NCBI GenBank assembly: GCA_016222805.1
Contig: JACRQG010000008.1
Span: 124,001 to 188,000 of the forward strand
Length of the DNA: 64,000 nucleotides
Source: Verrucomicrobiota bacterium
Lineage (GTDB): Bacteria; Verrucomicrobiota; Verrucomicrobiia; Opitutales; Opitutaceae
Direction: 5' to 3'
Each line of letters opens with the position of its first letter. Within the stretch, counting starts at the first letter, position 1. Under the pieces are notes generated by a model. That model had not been told where the DNA came from and searched no databases. It worked only from the letters and a program-made list of their open reading frames with translations. Position numbers and translations under genes: made by a program. Positions 42,700 to 55,348 of the stretch are shown one piece after another.

Positions 42700-45279
42700 A
42701 TGAAAAGCCTGTATCCCCACCGCTCCCAGCGGGGCAGCGCCCTTGGCGCCGTGCTGATGATGTCTCTGGCCCTCCTGCTCCTGATTGCGAGCGTGATGTC
42801 CTATTCCCTCAACGAGCGCCGCCTGAATTATCGCCAAGGCATGCGCATCGAAGCGCGAAACGCTGCCGAGGCGGTCTCGGAGTACGGCCTCGCGCAAGTT
42901 CGGAAGTTGATGAACGAGCGTTCCGACTTCACGTCGACGCGTTTCACCACGGGGAGCGACTCGACTGCCATCGCCGACGTCCCGAGCAGCTTTTGGAGCG
43001 GGAGCAACGTTGTCACCAGCGGATCATCGGCGCCGGAACTCATTATCGGGCTGATCTCGCCCGTCACCAACTCCAACACCAATTCCCTGTATTACTTCGA
43101 CCCCGAAGATCCGAACAACGCCAACGAACCGCTGAAGGGTCGCTATGCCTTCCGCTTCGACGTGAAGGTGCTGTCGAAGGCCACCGTCAACCCGCCTTCC
43201 AGTGCCGCCGGCGGTTCCCATACGGCTTACATGACGCAGACCCTGTCTGCACGCGCTTCTCCTCTCTTCTCCCATGCCATCTTCTACAACATGGACCTCG
43301 AGCTATGGCCCGGGCCGAGCATGAACATCCTCGGCGGCGTGCACACCAACGGGAACATGTACGTCAAGAAGCAGAGCAGCACCGGATTGGCCCTGAACTT
43401 CGTGGGTCCGGTCACCATCGCCGGAAGGCTGATCGCGGGCGTGAAGTGCAACATCATGAATTACAACGGCACGTCCGACAACCTCTCGAGCTATACGGAC
43501 AACATCTACTTTCGTACGGGTGCCGGCGGCTTGGTGGGCCTCTACGGACCCGCTCCCGGCACCACCAGCCCCTCCCTCTGGCGCGACCACCGCTGGGGCG
43601 GTGCCTCCGAGACCGCCTCGAGTGTCACCACCTTCCGGATCTGGAGTTCCCAAGTCACCGGCGGCAACCTGCAGACTGCCGCCCACGGCGTCCAAGTGGC
43701 CAACCCCCCCGGAATCAGCGCTTACGTGGAGGACCCCACGCCGGGCAACGGAGTCGACAATTCGGTGAATGACGCGCGCAAGATGATCGAGCCCCCCCTG
43801 CTCAGCAGCGATTCCGGCTATAGCGCTGAGGCCGAGGAACAGAAATACTCCACCCGTTGCGGCGTCTACATCGTCGTCAACCCCAGCACGACCACCCGCA
43901 ACGGCCGCAAGCCCAACGGGGCGGTGGTCTCCGTACCGGCCCAGAGCTACCGGGCATTTACGAGGAACGGGGTCGAAATTGTCCTTCCCGGACAACCCAC
44001 TTACGGCGACAACAACGCCACAGCGAATACCGGCACGAACTCCCCCGCCAACGCCGCCGCGGCCGGCATCAGCCCGCTGATTACCATCCGGCCCAACGAA
44101 ATGTACGACATGCGCCGCGCCACCTTCAACTGGGGCACCGGCGGAACCGGAGCAGCTCGGTCCGGCAGCAATCCGTACACTCCGAAGAACCTCGACATGA
44201 TCGATGTGGACATGCGCACGTTAAAACTTGCGGTAGACTACAGCATCAACGGCCTGAGCAGCGCCGATGTCTACCGCACTGCGACCCCTGCCGACGGTAC
44301 CGGCACCACCGCGGCCGCCTGGACAAAGTTCATCTACAATCCCAACGCCACCACCGAGACGGTCGCCATCACGGCTGCCGCCGAGCTGGCCGGCATCTCC
44401 ACGTCGCAATGGAACGGGGCCATCTACATCCACTCCATCGATGCCGAAAGCCGCAAGGACTCCGGCGTCCGGCTCGTGAACGGGCGCGGTCGGGTCGCGA
44501 GCAAGTCGGACGGCTCCGGGCTCACGATCGCCACCAACGACGCGATCTACATCCTCGGACACTACAACGCCGACGGCACCATCGACACCACCGCGGCGAG
44601 CACCACCAACTCCGGCCGGTATCCGGAATCCTCCACCGAGACACCCTGTTCCCTCGCGGGCGACGCGCTCACGATTCTATCCACCCCCCTTTACACCAAC
44701 AGCGGATCCGCGATCGGTCAGTCGGCCGGATGGAACGATGCCTGGAGCCAGCATCGCAATCGCACCAGCAATTACACGACCGCCTGGGCCACCACGGCCC
44801 TGTCGAACTCCAACTACTACGACGGCGTCAGCACGAACACCGCCGGATGGCGCGTGCCCTACTCCAACTCGTCCGGCACCCTCGGCACCACCAGCACCAC
44901 CAAGCGAGGTGGCAACCACACCGAGATTTCCTCCGCCTTCCTCACCGGCATCGTTCCGTCGAACAAGGACGGCAACGGCCAGAACAGCGGCGGCGCCAAC
45001 AACTATCCCCGGTTCAACGAGGACTTCAGCGCCACCGGCTCGCAGACCACGGTCGCGATCCGGGGATCGATTGTCGCCATGTTCGAGAGCCGCGTCGCCA
45101 CCGAGCCCTGGCTCTGGCGCACCTTCAACGCGCCCGCCCGTGTCTGGGGATTTCACGAGCTCTTCAACCAGGGTCGCTTTCCGCCGCTGACCCCGCGGGT
45201 CATGTCCTACCGCCGCGTCGACTTCAACGACATCACCGCCTCGCAATACGCGACGCTGAAGTCCTCGTGGGGCCTGTAG
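42700..45279 (+). CDS. Triad 4: large PilX-like exported protein (859 aa)
   Basis: Begins with basic residues and a hydrophobic helix (RGSALGAVLMMSLALLLLIA), then RNAAEAVSEYGLAQVR, matching the AAEAxxE pattern after the helix in PilX/GspK-like proteins. The remainder is Ser/Thr/Asn/Gly-rich and probably extracellular, including a GGVHTNGNMYVKKQSSTG segment, IYIHSIDAESRKDSGVRLVN, and a C-terminus with MSYRRVDFNDITASQYATLK. It lacks the FHYDE ending of the other three large proteins. GAGG lies 8-11 bp before the ATG. By position it is the large subunit of triad 4; the function is unknown. Confidence 0.72.
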   Translation: MKSLYPHRSQRGSALGAVLMMSLALLLLIASVMSYSLNERRLNYRQGMRIEARNAAEAVSEYGLAQVRKLMNERSDFTSTRFTTGSDSTAIADVPSSFWSGSNVVTSGSSAPELIIGLISPVTNSNTNSLYYFDPEDPNNANEPLKGRYAFRFDVKVLSKATVNPPSSAAGGSHTAYMTQTLSARASPLFSHAIFYNMDLELWPGPSMNILGGVHTNGNMYVKKQSSTGLALNFVGPVTIAGRLIAGVKCNIMNYNGTSDNLSSYTDNIYFRTGAGGLVGLYGPAPGTTSPSLWRDHRWGGASETASSVTTFRIWSSQVTGGNLQTAAHGVQVANPPGISAYVEDPTPGNGVDNSVNDARKMIEPPLLSSDSGYSAEAEEQKYSTRCGVYIVVNPSTTTRNGRKPNGAVVSVPAQSYRAFTRNGVEIVLPGQPTYGDNNATANTGTNSPANAAAAGISPLITIRPNEMYDMRRATFNWGTGGTGAARSGSNPYTPKNLDMIDVDMRTLKLAVDYSINGLSSADVYRTATPADGTGTTAAAWTKFIYNPNATTETVAITAAAELAGISTSQWNGAIYIHSIDAESRKDSGVRLVNGRGRVASKSDGSGLTIATNDAIYILGHYNADGTIDTTAASTTNSGRYPESSTETPCSLAGDALTILSTPLYTNSGSAIGQSAGWNDAWSQHRNRTSNYTTAWATTALSNSNYYDGVSTNTAGWRVPYSNSSGTLGTTSTTKRGGNHTEISSAFLTGIVPSNKDGNGQNSGGANNYPRFNEDFSATGSQTTVAIRGSIVAMFESRVATEPWLWRTFNAPARVWGFHELFNQGRFPPLTPRVMSYRRVDFNDITASQYATLKSSWGL

Positions 45280-45350
45280 GGCGGCCACCCGCGTCAGCGG
45301 GGCGGGCCACCGCGCGCGGAGTGCCCTCAACTCGCCCCGGGAAACAAAGT

Positions 45351-45869
45351 CAGCTTTGGGGCCGGTAAGCCGGATTCTGTTCCGCGCCTCAGCGGCGCGG
45401 GGATCGTCATTTCTCTCGGTTCCGCCCTGAGGCGGATCCGCCCGCCACCGCCCCCGGAGGGGCGGCGGCAGATGCGGCATACCCGTGGCTATTGGACGGG
45501 CCGCCCAGCCACCTATTTTGCCTTGCACCGGAAGGGGTTTTTCGTGCCGCCGCCGTCGCCGGCGGCGCGGTGGGCTCTTACCCCACCTTTTCACCCTCAC
45601 TTCACGCGTGAGAAGTGAAAGCGAGGGTGCAAGTGGGAAGGTCACCCTTCTCACCCTTCCCCATCACCTTCACTCAAACTCGGAAGCAGTTTGTTTTCTG
45701 TGACACTGTCCGTCGACGCGCCTTGAAGCGCGCCGCCCGCGCTTGCCCGAAAGCTCGCGCGGCATCCTGCCCTGCGGTGTCCGGACTTTCCTCTCCGAAC
45801 TCATCGGGCGCGGCATTACCCGCACCTTGGGATCAAAGAACTCGGAGCGACGACCTGGCCCCAAAGCTG
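45351..45869 (-). ncRNA. rnpB: RNase P RNA, bacterial class A type
   Basis: The minus strand carries the diagnostic conserved blocks in order: GAGGAAAGTCCGGAC (45793-45779), ACAAACTGCTTCC (near 45696-45682), GGTAAGAGCCCACC (45582-45569) and the 3' ACAGAATCCGGCTTAC near 45377-45362. The ends are set by a perfect 13-bp P1 helix: CAGCTTTGGGGCC at the 5' end pairs with GGCCCCAAAGCTG at the 3' end. The inferred length, about 519 nt, is well above the roughly 350-400 nt typical of class A RNAs. The molecule cleaves 5' leaders from pre-tRNA together with RnpA, which is not in this window. Confidence 0.93.
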
Positions 45870-46001
45870 AGCTGGAGAACCTTGGGAGTTCCCCTGGGCT
45901 CCGCAAGCCCGCCGTTGAAGCGCCAGGAAGACGGGCATACCTCCCGCGGTAGTTCCCGCCCCTCCCTGCCCCGGGCCCGGAAGGGCCGCCGGCAACTTGA
46001 G

Positions 46002-49560
<3,559 letters not shown>

Positions 49561-49568
49561 GGCCGGAA

Positions 49569-49696
49569 GGGAGTGAGGGAAAACGGGAATGAGGGATTAA
49601 GGGCCACGCGTTCGGCCCGCCCCCTCTCTCCCCCACTTCCTCAGTCCCTCACTCCCTCAGTCCCTCACTCCCTTTCCCTCTCCCTTTCCCTCTCCC
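49569..49696. repeat. Polypurine/polypyrimidine inverted and mirror repeats between gyrB and gyrA
   Basis: GGGAGTGAGGGA (49569-49580) is the exact complement of TCCCTCACTCCC at 49645-49656 and again at 49661-49672. CCCTTTCCCTCT is directly repeated (49670-49681, 49682-49693). A 21-base perfect mirror repeat (49676-49696, centred on TTT) abuts the gyrA GTG. The 50 or so bases before gyrA are almost pure pyrimidine on the coding strand, so no Shine-Dalgarno exists. Confidence 0.85.
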
Positions 49697-52189
49697 GTGT
49701 ACACGGCCTCCGAAAAACTCTCCTCGGCCAACATCACCGACATCATGCAGACGGCCTACATCGATTATTCGATGTCGGTCATCATCTCGCGCGCCCTGCC
49801 CGACGCCCGCGACGGCCTCAAGCCGGTGCAGCGCCGCGTGCTCTACGCGATGCTGCGCGAGGGTCTGCTCCACAACCGGCCGTTCGACAAATGCGCCGGC
49901 GTGGTCGGCGAGGTGCTCAAGAACTACCACCCCCACGGCGACTCTTCCGTCTACGACACCCTCGTCCGCCTCGCCCAGCCGTGGGTGATGCGCTATCCGC
50001 TGATCGACCCGCAGGGCAACTTCGGCTCCGTCGACGGCGACCCGCCCGCCGCGTACCGCTACACCGAGTGCCGCCTGAATGAGGTCGCCGAGGATCTCCT
50101 CAAGGACATCGAGGAGGACACGGTCGACTTCGCCCCCAACTACAAGGAGTCGACCACCGAGCCGACCGTCCTGCCCTCCGCCCTGCCGAACCTGCTGATG
50201 AACGGGTCCACCGGCATCGCCGTCGGCATGACGACCAACATCCCGCCGCACAACCTCGACGAGATCATCGACGCCACCTGCGCCATCATCGACCGCCCGT
50301 CCATCTCCGTCGACGAGCTCTGCACGATCATCCAGGGTCCCGATTTTCCCACCGGCGGCATCATTTCGGGCCGCGAGGGCATCCTCAGCTACCTGAAGAC
50401 CGGCAAGGGCGTCGTCCGCACCCGCGGCAAGGCGCACACCGAGGAAGTCAAGGGCGGGATGGAGCAGATCGTCATCACCGAGATCCCGTACAACGTTAAC
50501 CGGAACACGCTCGTCACCCGCATCGCCGAGCTCGTCTCCGAGAAGGAGATCGACGGCATCCGCGACCTGCGCGACGAGTCCGACGAAAACACCCGCATTG
50601 TCATCGAGCTGAAGCGCGGCGAGCAGGCCAAGGTCGTCATCAACCAACTGTTCCAGAAGACCGCCCTCGAATCCTCCTTCGGCGTCATCCTGCTGGCCCT
50701 CGACCGGAAGCGGCCGAAGCAGATGAACATCAAGGAGCTCATCGAGTGCTACATCGAGCACCGCCGCGATGTCATCACCCGGCGCACGCGCCACCGCCTG
50801 AACGAGGCCCTCGACCGCGCCCACATCCTCGAGGGCTACATCATCGCCCTCGACAACCTCGACGACTTCGTCCGCATCATCCGCGCCTCCCAGAACCGCG
50901 AGGAGGCCAAGGTGCGCCTGATGGCCAAGTACCCGCTCTCCGAGCGGCAGACCGACGCCATCCTCGAGTTGCGGCTCTACCAGCTCACCGGCCTCGAGCG
51001 CAGCAAGATCGAGGCGGAGTACCTCGAGCTCATGAAGCTCATTGAGGAGCTGCGCGGCATCCTCGAGTCGGAGGCCAAGCTCCTGGCCCTGATCAAGAAG
51101 GAACTCCTCGAGATGAAGGCGAAGTATACCTCGCCCCGCCGCACGCTCATCGAGGCTGCCGCCGGCGAGTTCCGGATGGAGGACGTCGTGCCCAATGAGG
51201 GCTGCGTCATCACCGTCTCCCACCTCGGCTTCATCAAGCGCACGCCCGTGGCGGACTACCGTTCGCAGAAACGCGGCGGCAAGGGCGTGATCGGCGCCGA
51301 GACCTACGAGGAGGACTTCGTCGAGCACCTCTTCACCGCCTCCACCCACGACTACATTCTCTTCTTCACCAACACCGGCCAGTGCCACGCGAAGAAGTGC
51401 TACGACGTCCCCGAGGGCACGCGCGCCTCGAAGGGCAAGTCGGTGTCGTCCTTCCTCCGCCTCTCCGAGGGGGAGAAGATCGCCTCCATGCTCTGCGTGA
51501 AGGACTTCGCCGAGGACCGGTACCTCGTCATGGCGACCAAGTCCGGCATCATCAAGAAGAGCTCCCTCGCCGACTACGCCAACGCCACGCGGGAAGGCGG
51601 CCTCATCGGCATCAACCTCGGCGAGGGCGACAAGGTGATCGGCACCGTCCTCACCACGGGCAGCGACGAACTCATCCTCGTCTCCAACCAGGGTCTCGCC
51701 GTCCGGTTCCGCGAACGCGATCCCGAGACCAGCGAGGAACTGTTCCGCGCCACGGGCCGCGCCACCGGCGGTGTCACCGGCATGCGCTTCAAGCTGGAGA
51801 GCGACTGCCTGCAGGCGATCGAGGTGGTGGATCACGACGCCAAGTTCCTCGTCGCCAGCGAGGCCGGCCAGGGCGTGCGCACCCGTTTCGAAGACTACCG
51901 CCTGATCAATCGCGGCGGCAGCGGCGTCTGGGCGATCGATCTTCCCGAGGACGGCTCAATTCGCCTCGCCGGCGCCCTGCGCGTGCACGACGAGGACGAG
52001 ATCATGCTGCTCACCGCCAAGGGCCAGAGCATCCGCTGCCCGGTGAAGGACATCCGCGAGACCAACCGCGGGGCCAAGGGCGTGCGCCTCGTCACCCTCG
52101 AGCCGGGCGACAAGCTCCTCAGCATCGCCCGCATCGTCGAGACCGACGAACAGCAGATCGCCGGCGAGACTCCCGCGCCGGGCGCGTAG
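49697..52189 (+). CDS. gyrA: DNA gyrase subunit A
   Basis: The 830-aa DNA cleavage/rejoining subunit. From the GTG start, the catalytic tyrosine falls at Y122 (AAYRYTE), and the quinolone pocket residues S83 and D87 ([11 protein letters not shown]) carry the same numbers as in E. coli GyrA, which supports this start. The quinolone-pocket residues are the susceptible-type ones. The C-terminal beta-pinwheel has a GyrA box QKRGGKGV, distinguishing it from ParC. It forms an operon with gyrB. Confidence 0.96.
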   Translation: MYTASEKLSSANITDIMQTAYIDYSMSVIISRALPDARDGLKPVQRRVLYAMLREGLLHNRPFDKCAGVVGEVLKNYHPHGDSSVYDTLVRLAQPWVMRYPLIDPQGNFGSVDGDPPAAYRYTECRLNEVAEDLLKDIEEDTVDFAPNYKESTTEPTVLPSALPNLLMNGSTGIAVGMTTNIPPHNLDEIIDATCAIIDRPSISVDELCTIIQGPDFPTGGIISGREGILSYLKTGKGVVRTRGKAHTEEVKGGMEQIVITEIPYNVNRNTLVTRIAELVSEKEIDGIRDLRDESDENTRIVIELKRGEQAKVVINQLFQKTALESSFGVILLALDRKRPKQMNIKELIECYIEHRRDVITRRTRHRLNEALDRAHILEGYIIALDNLDDFVRIIRASQNREEAKVRLMAKYPLSERQTDAILELRLYQLTGLERSKIEAEYLELMKLIEELRGILESEAKLLALIKKELLEMKAKYTSPRRTLIEAAAGEFRMEDVVPNEGCVITVSHLGFIKRTPVADYRSQKRGGKGVIGAETYEEDFVEHLFTASTHDYILFFTNTGQCHAKKCYDVPEGTRASKGKSVSSFLRLSEGEKIASMLCVKDFAEDRYLVMATKSGIIKKSSLADYANATREGGLIGINLGEGDKVIGTVLTTGSDELILVSNQGLAVRFRERDPETSEELFRATGRATGGVTGMRFKLESDCLQAIEVVDHDAKFLVASEAGQGVRTRFEDYRLINRGGSGVWAIDLPEDGSIRLAGALRVHDEDEIMLLTAKGQSIRCPVKDIRETNRGAKGVRLVTLEPGDKLLSIARIVETDEQQIAGETPAPGA

Positions 52190-52202
52190 TCTTCCCCTGT
52201 GG

Positions 52203-52222
52203 GCGGGACGACCCCGTCCCGC
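52203..52222 (+). terminator. Hairpin just after gyrA, possible terminator without T tract
   Basis: Perfect 8-bp stem GCGGGACG (52203-52210) with CGTCCCGC (52215-52222) and a 4-base loop, 13 bp after the gyrA stop. No T run follows, so it could stabilise the message end rather than terminate intrinsically. Confidence 0.45.
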
Positions 52223-52320
52223 ACCTCCGGCCGACCGCCGCACCCACGGGCGCGCCGGTCGTCTGACCAGCCGACGACGACGCGTTTGAGTCGCACCTCA
52301 CCTCGCGCGAGCATGTCCCC

Positions 52321-53613
52321 ATGCCCGAACTCCCGCTTTCCGTGCGCCTCTGCCTCGCCTGCGGCCTGCTCGCGCCGGCACCCGCGCTCGCGGATCCGCG
52401 CCGGCTCGTGGTCTCCGACTTCGGCGCCGTCGGTGACGCGAAGACCCTGAACACCGCCGCGATCCAGCGGGCGATCGACACCGCCTCCGCAGATGGCGGC
52501 GGGCTGGTCGAGATTCCCCGCGGCACCTTCCTCAGCGGCTCGATCTTCCTCAAGCGCGGCGTCGAACTGCATCTCGCCGAGGGCGCCACCCTGCTCGGCT
52601 CCACCGACATCAACGACTATCCGAAACGCCTCACTCGCATCGAAGGCCACTTCGAACCGTGGCGCCTGGCCCTCGTCAACGCCCAAGAACTCGACGGCGT
52701 GCGCCTCACCGGTCGCGGCACGATCAACGGCAACGGCCTCCCGTTCTGGCAGGCCTTCTGGCAACGCCGGAAGGAGAATCCCAAGTGCACCAACCTCGAG
52801 GTCGAACGCCCGCGCCTGCTCTTCCTCGACCGCTGCACCCAGGTGCACGTCGAGGGCCTCTCCCTTGAGGACTCCGGCTTCTGGAACCTCCACCTCTACC
52901 GCTGCCGCGAGGTCCGGATCGAGGGCCTCCGCATCACGATTCCCACCTCGCACCGGACCGGGGTCCGCGGCCCCAGCACCGACGGCATCGACATCGACAG
53001 CTCGCAGCAGGTCACGATTCGCCGCTGCTTCATCTCCACCCACGACGACAACATCGCCCTCAAGGGCAGCAAGGGTCCCCGCGCCGACCAGGATCAGGAC
53101 AGCCCGCCGGTTGAGAACATCCTCATCGAGGACGTCGAGTGCGGCGACGGCAATGGCCTGATCACCTGCGGCAGCGAGGCCACCCTCATCAGGAAGGTGA
53201 CCGCCCGCCGGTGCACCATGAGCGGTGGCGCGACGCTCCTCACCCTGAAGCTCCGCCCCGACACGCCCCAGCACTACGAGGACATCACCCTTGAGGAGAT
53301 CACGCTCCAGGGGACGGGACGCCTGCTCAACGTCGCTCCCTGGACCCAGTTCTTCGATCTGCAGGGCCAGCCGCCCCCCAGCCGCCGGGTGAACCGCATC
53401 ACCCTGCGTAACCTCCGCGGCACCTACGGTGCCTTCGGCACCCTGCGCGGCAACCCCGGCGACGTCCTCGCCGACTTCACCCTGGAGAATGTCGACGTCA
53501 CGCTCGACACCGCCAACGGCCGCGATCGCCTCAACCTCGGCCGCGTGGAGAATCTCGCCGCGCGCGACGTGCGCATCAACGGCCAGCCTTGGACGCCGTC
53601 GAGCCCACCTTGA
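52321..53613 (+). CDS. Exported GH28-like polygalacturonase/rhamnogalacturonase family protein
   Basis: The 430-aa protein has a signal peptide (cut near ALA|DPRR) and a right-handed beta-helix opening with VVSDFGAVGDAKTLNTAAIQ, the GH28/pectin-lyase-fold hallmark. GH28 motifs are STDGIDIDSS (D221, D224), HDDNIALKG (D242, D243) and GDGNGLITCGSE (275-286). In canonical polygalacturonases the last reads GHG and is followed by an RIK triad; here the His is Asn278 and the RIK position reads TLK (K310). It probably acts on pectic polysaccharide outside the cytoplasm, but activity is uncertain. It is separated from gyrA by 131 bp and followed by an epimerase gene. Confidence 0.82.
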   Translation: MPELPLSVRLCLACGLLAPAPALADPRRLVVSDFGAVGDAKTLNTAAIQRAIDTASADGGGLVEIPRGTFLSGSIFLKRGVELHLAEGATLLGSTDINDYPKRLTRIEGHFEPWRLALVNAQELDGVRLTGRGTINGNGLPFWQAFWQRRKENPKCTNLEVERPRLLFLDRCTQVHVEGLSLEDSGFWNLHLYRCREVRIEGLRITIPTSHRTGVRGPSTDGIDIDSSQQVTIRRCFISTHDDNIALKGSKGPRADQDQDSPPVENILIEDVECGDGNGLITCGSEATLIRKVTARRCTMSGGATLLTLKLRPDTPQHYEDITLEEITLQGTGRLLNVAPWTQFFDLQGQPPPSRRVNRITLRNLRGTYGAFGTLRGNPGDVLADFTLENVDVTLDTANGRDRLNLGRVENLAARDVRINGQPWTPSSPP

Positions 53614-53985
53614 GGGGCGCGGCGTTGTCATGGCGGTCGGTGTTGAGGTAGCCGCGCGTGGGCGGCACTTCAGACCGGAGAGCCGGCCAAGCCATCGCGG
53701 GCGACCCACTTCTGCCCCAGCCTGCAACCGCTCGCCAAGTAGCCCGGTCGGCCCCGCTCCCTCACCAGACCGGACGCGCCACGACGCAAAACATCGCTTC
53801 CTCCCGCGCTACCAGCGAGGTCCCGGCACCGGAGTCAGCCAACGTCGTGTGCTCTCGCGCCAACTCCGCTTCCTTGCCATCACCAAACAGACCCCATTCG
53901 CTCCGCCGGTCCTCATCGCCGCGCCTTCCGCCGCGGGGCTGGTGAGCTTTCGGCCCCGCGATCTTCAGGATTCCTCGCCGCTCTC
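53614..53985. other. Gap between GH28-like and epimerase genes
   Basis: 372 bp with no convincing gene on either strand. The only structure noticed is an 8-bp perfect stem CGCGGGGC (53932-53939) with GCCCCGCG (53953-53960) and a 13-base loop, ending 25 bp before the epimerase ATG. No T tract follows. It may be a leader hairpin or the 3' end of the upstream transcript. Confidence 0.4.
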
Positions 53986-55200
53986 ATGAACACCGCACAC
54001 CTGGCCCGACTCGCCGACTTCTACCGTCGCACGCTCCTGGACGATGTCGTGCCGTTCTGGCTGAAGCACGGCATCGACCGGGTCCATGGTGGAATCATGA
54101 CCTGCCTGGACCGCGACGGGACGGTCATCGACACCGACAAGTCCGTCTGGTTTCAGGGCCGCGCCGCGTGGATGTTTGCCACCCTCTGCAACACGGTGGA
54201 GCGGCGGCCCGAGTGGCTCGAGGCGGCCCGCAGCTGCATCGAGTTCTCGCGGCGGTGCTGCTTCGCCCCCGACGGCAAAATGTACTTCTCCGTGACGCGC
54301 GAGGGCCAGCCGCTGCGGATGCGCCGGTACGTCTACAGCGAGAGCTTCGCCGCGATCGCGGGCGCGGCGTATGCCAAGGCCGCCGGAGACGAACAAGCGG
54401 CCGGGGAGGCCGTCCGGGCCTACGCCACCTACCTCCGGTACTCGTTTACGCCCGGAGTGATGGCGCCCAAGTTCGAGCCGACCCGCCCGCAACAGGGCAT
54501 CGGGCCGCACATGATCAACCTCGTCACGGCGCAGGAACTGCGCGCGCACCTTGGCGACCTCCGCGTTTCGGACCGCACCTTGACCGAGTGGATTGACTTC
54601 AGCATCGCCGCGATCGAGCGCCACTTCATGAAGCCTGAGCACGAGGCGCTGATGGAGACGGTCGGTCCGGAGGGTGAGATCATCGACCATCACGATGGCC
54701 GCACCCTCAACCCCGGGCACGCGATCGAGTGCGCCTGGTTCTTCCTGCACGAAGGAAAACTCCGCGCCGAGGCGCGTCTCGTCCGGGTCGGCTGCACCAT
54801 CCTCGATTGGATGTGGCGTCGCGGTTGGGACCCCGAGCATGGCGGACTTTTCTATTTCCGCGATCTGCGCGGCCTGCCGGTGCAGGAATACTGGCACGAC
54901 ATGAAGTTCTGGTGGCCGCACAACGAGGCGGTGATCGCAACGCTGCTGGCGTTCCAGCAGACCGGCGACCCCCGCTACGCCGATTGGCACCGCGCGGTGC
55001 ACGACTGGAGCTTCCGGCATTTCGCCGATCCGGAATGGGGGGAATGGTACGGTTATCTCCACCGCGACGGCAGCGTGGCTTCGCGGGCCAAGGGCACCCT
55101 GTTCAAAGGGCCGTTCCACCTGCCGCGCATGCTCTGGTACGGCGAACGGCTCTGCCGGGAAATGCAGCAGGCGGGGCTCCCCGGCCAAGGCACCGCATAA
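53986..55200 (+). CDS. AGE-family sugar 2-epimerase
   Basis: The 404-aa cytoplasmic enzyme of the N-acylglucosamine/cellobiose 2-epimerase family, an (alpha/alpha)6 barrel. Characteristic segments: SVWFQGRAAWMFA (R59), LNPGHAIECAWFF (H245), KFWWPHNEAV (H312) and FKGPFHLPRMLW (H378). The histidines correspond to the catalytic His pair of AGE (family knowledge). Length matches the family (about 390-420). Substrate cannot be set from sequence alone; GlcNAc, ManNAc or cellobiose-type sugars are all possible. Next to a GH28-like gene it may convert sugars released from plant polysaccharide (inference). Confidence 0.87.
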   Translation: MNTAHLARLADFYRRTLLDDVVPFWLKHGIDRVHGGIMTCLDRDGTVIDTDKSVWFQGRAAWMFATLCNTVERRPEWLEAARSCIEFSRRCCFAPDGKMYFSVTREGQPLRMRRYVYSESFAAIAGAAYAKAAGDEQAAGEAVRAYATYLRYSFTPGVMAPKFEPTRPQQGIGPHMINLVTAQELRAHLGDLRVSDRTLTEWIDFSIAAIERHFMKPEHEALMETVGPEGEIIDHHDGRTLNPGHAIECAWFFLHEGKLRAEARLVRVGCTILDWMWRRGWDPEHGGLFYFRDLRGLPVQEYWHDMKFWWPHNEAVIATLLAFQQTGDPRYADWHRAVHDWSFRHFADPEWGEWYGYLHRDGSVASRAKGTLFKGPFHLPRMLWYGERLCREMQQAGLPGQGTA

Positions 55201-55348
55201 AAACTCGCCTCCTCACCCTGGTGCCGCGCCGGGCCCTCGGCCGGGCGTTTGCCGCAACCTCCATCACAATGGACGGCGCCGCTCTGTTCGCCGCGGCACT
55301 TGCGGACGCCGCACCGAATCCGCCGTGCCCGGCCCACCGTTCGCGTGG
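55201..55348. other. Convergent gap with GC-rich hairpins
   Basis: 148 bp between the stops of two convergent genes. A GC-rich inverted repeat around 55228-55248 (CGCCGGGCC with GGCCGGGCG, one mismatch) could terminate either transcript, but no clear T tract is adjacent. Confidence 0.3.

Noticed and set aside
45485-45952. Short plus-strand open frames between triad 4 and the zinc-ribbon gene
   Set aside because: They fall within the RNase P RNA gene and have no protein features.
49641-49696. Pyrimidine tract treated as simple sequencing or assembly artefact
   Set aside because: It has ordered direct, inverted and mirror symmetry and a complementary purine arm, so it was kept as a finding.
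53614-53985. Small frames in the gap between GH28-like and epimerase genes
   Set aside because: No start with ribosome-binding site and no recognisable domain; composition looks non-coding.
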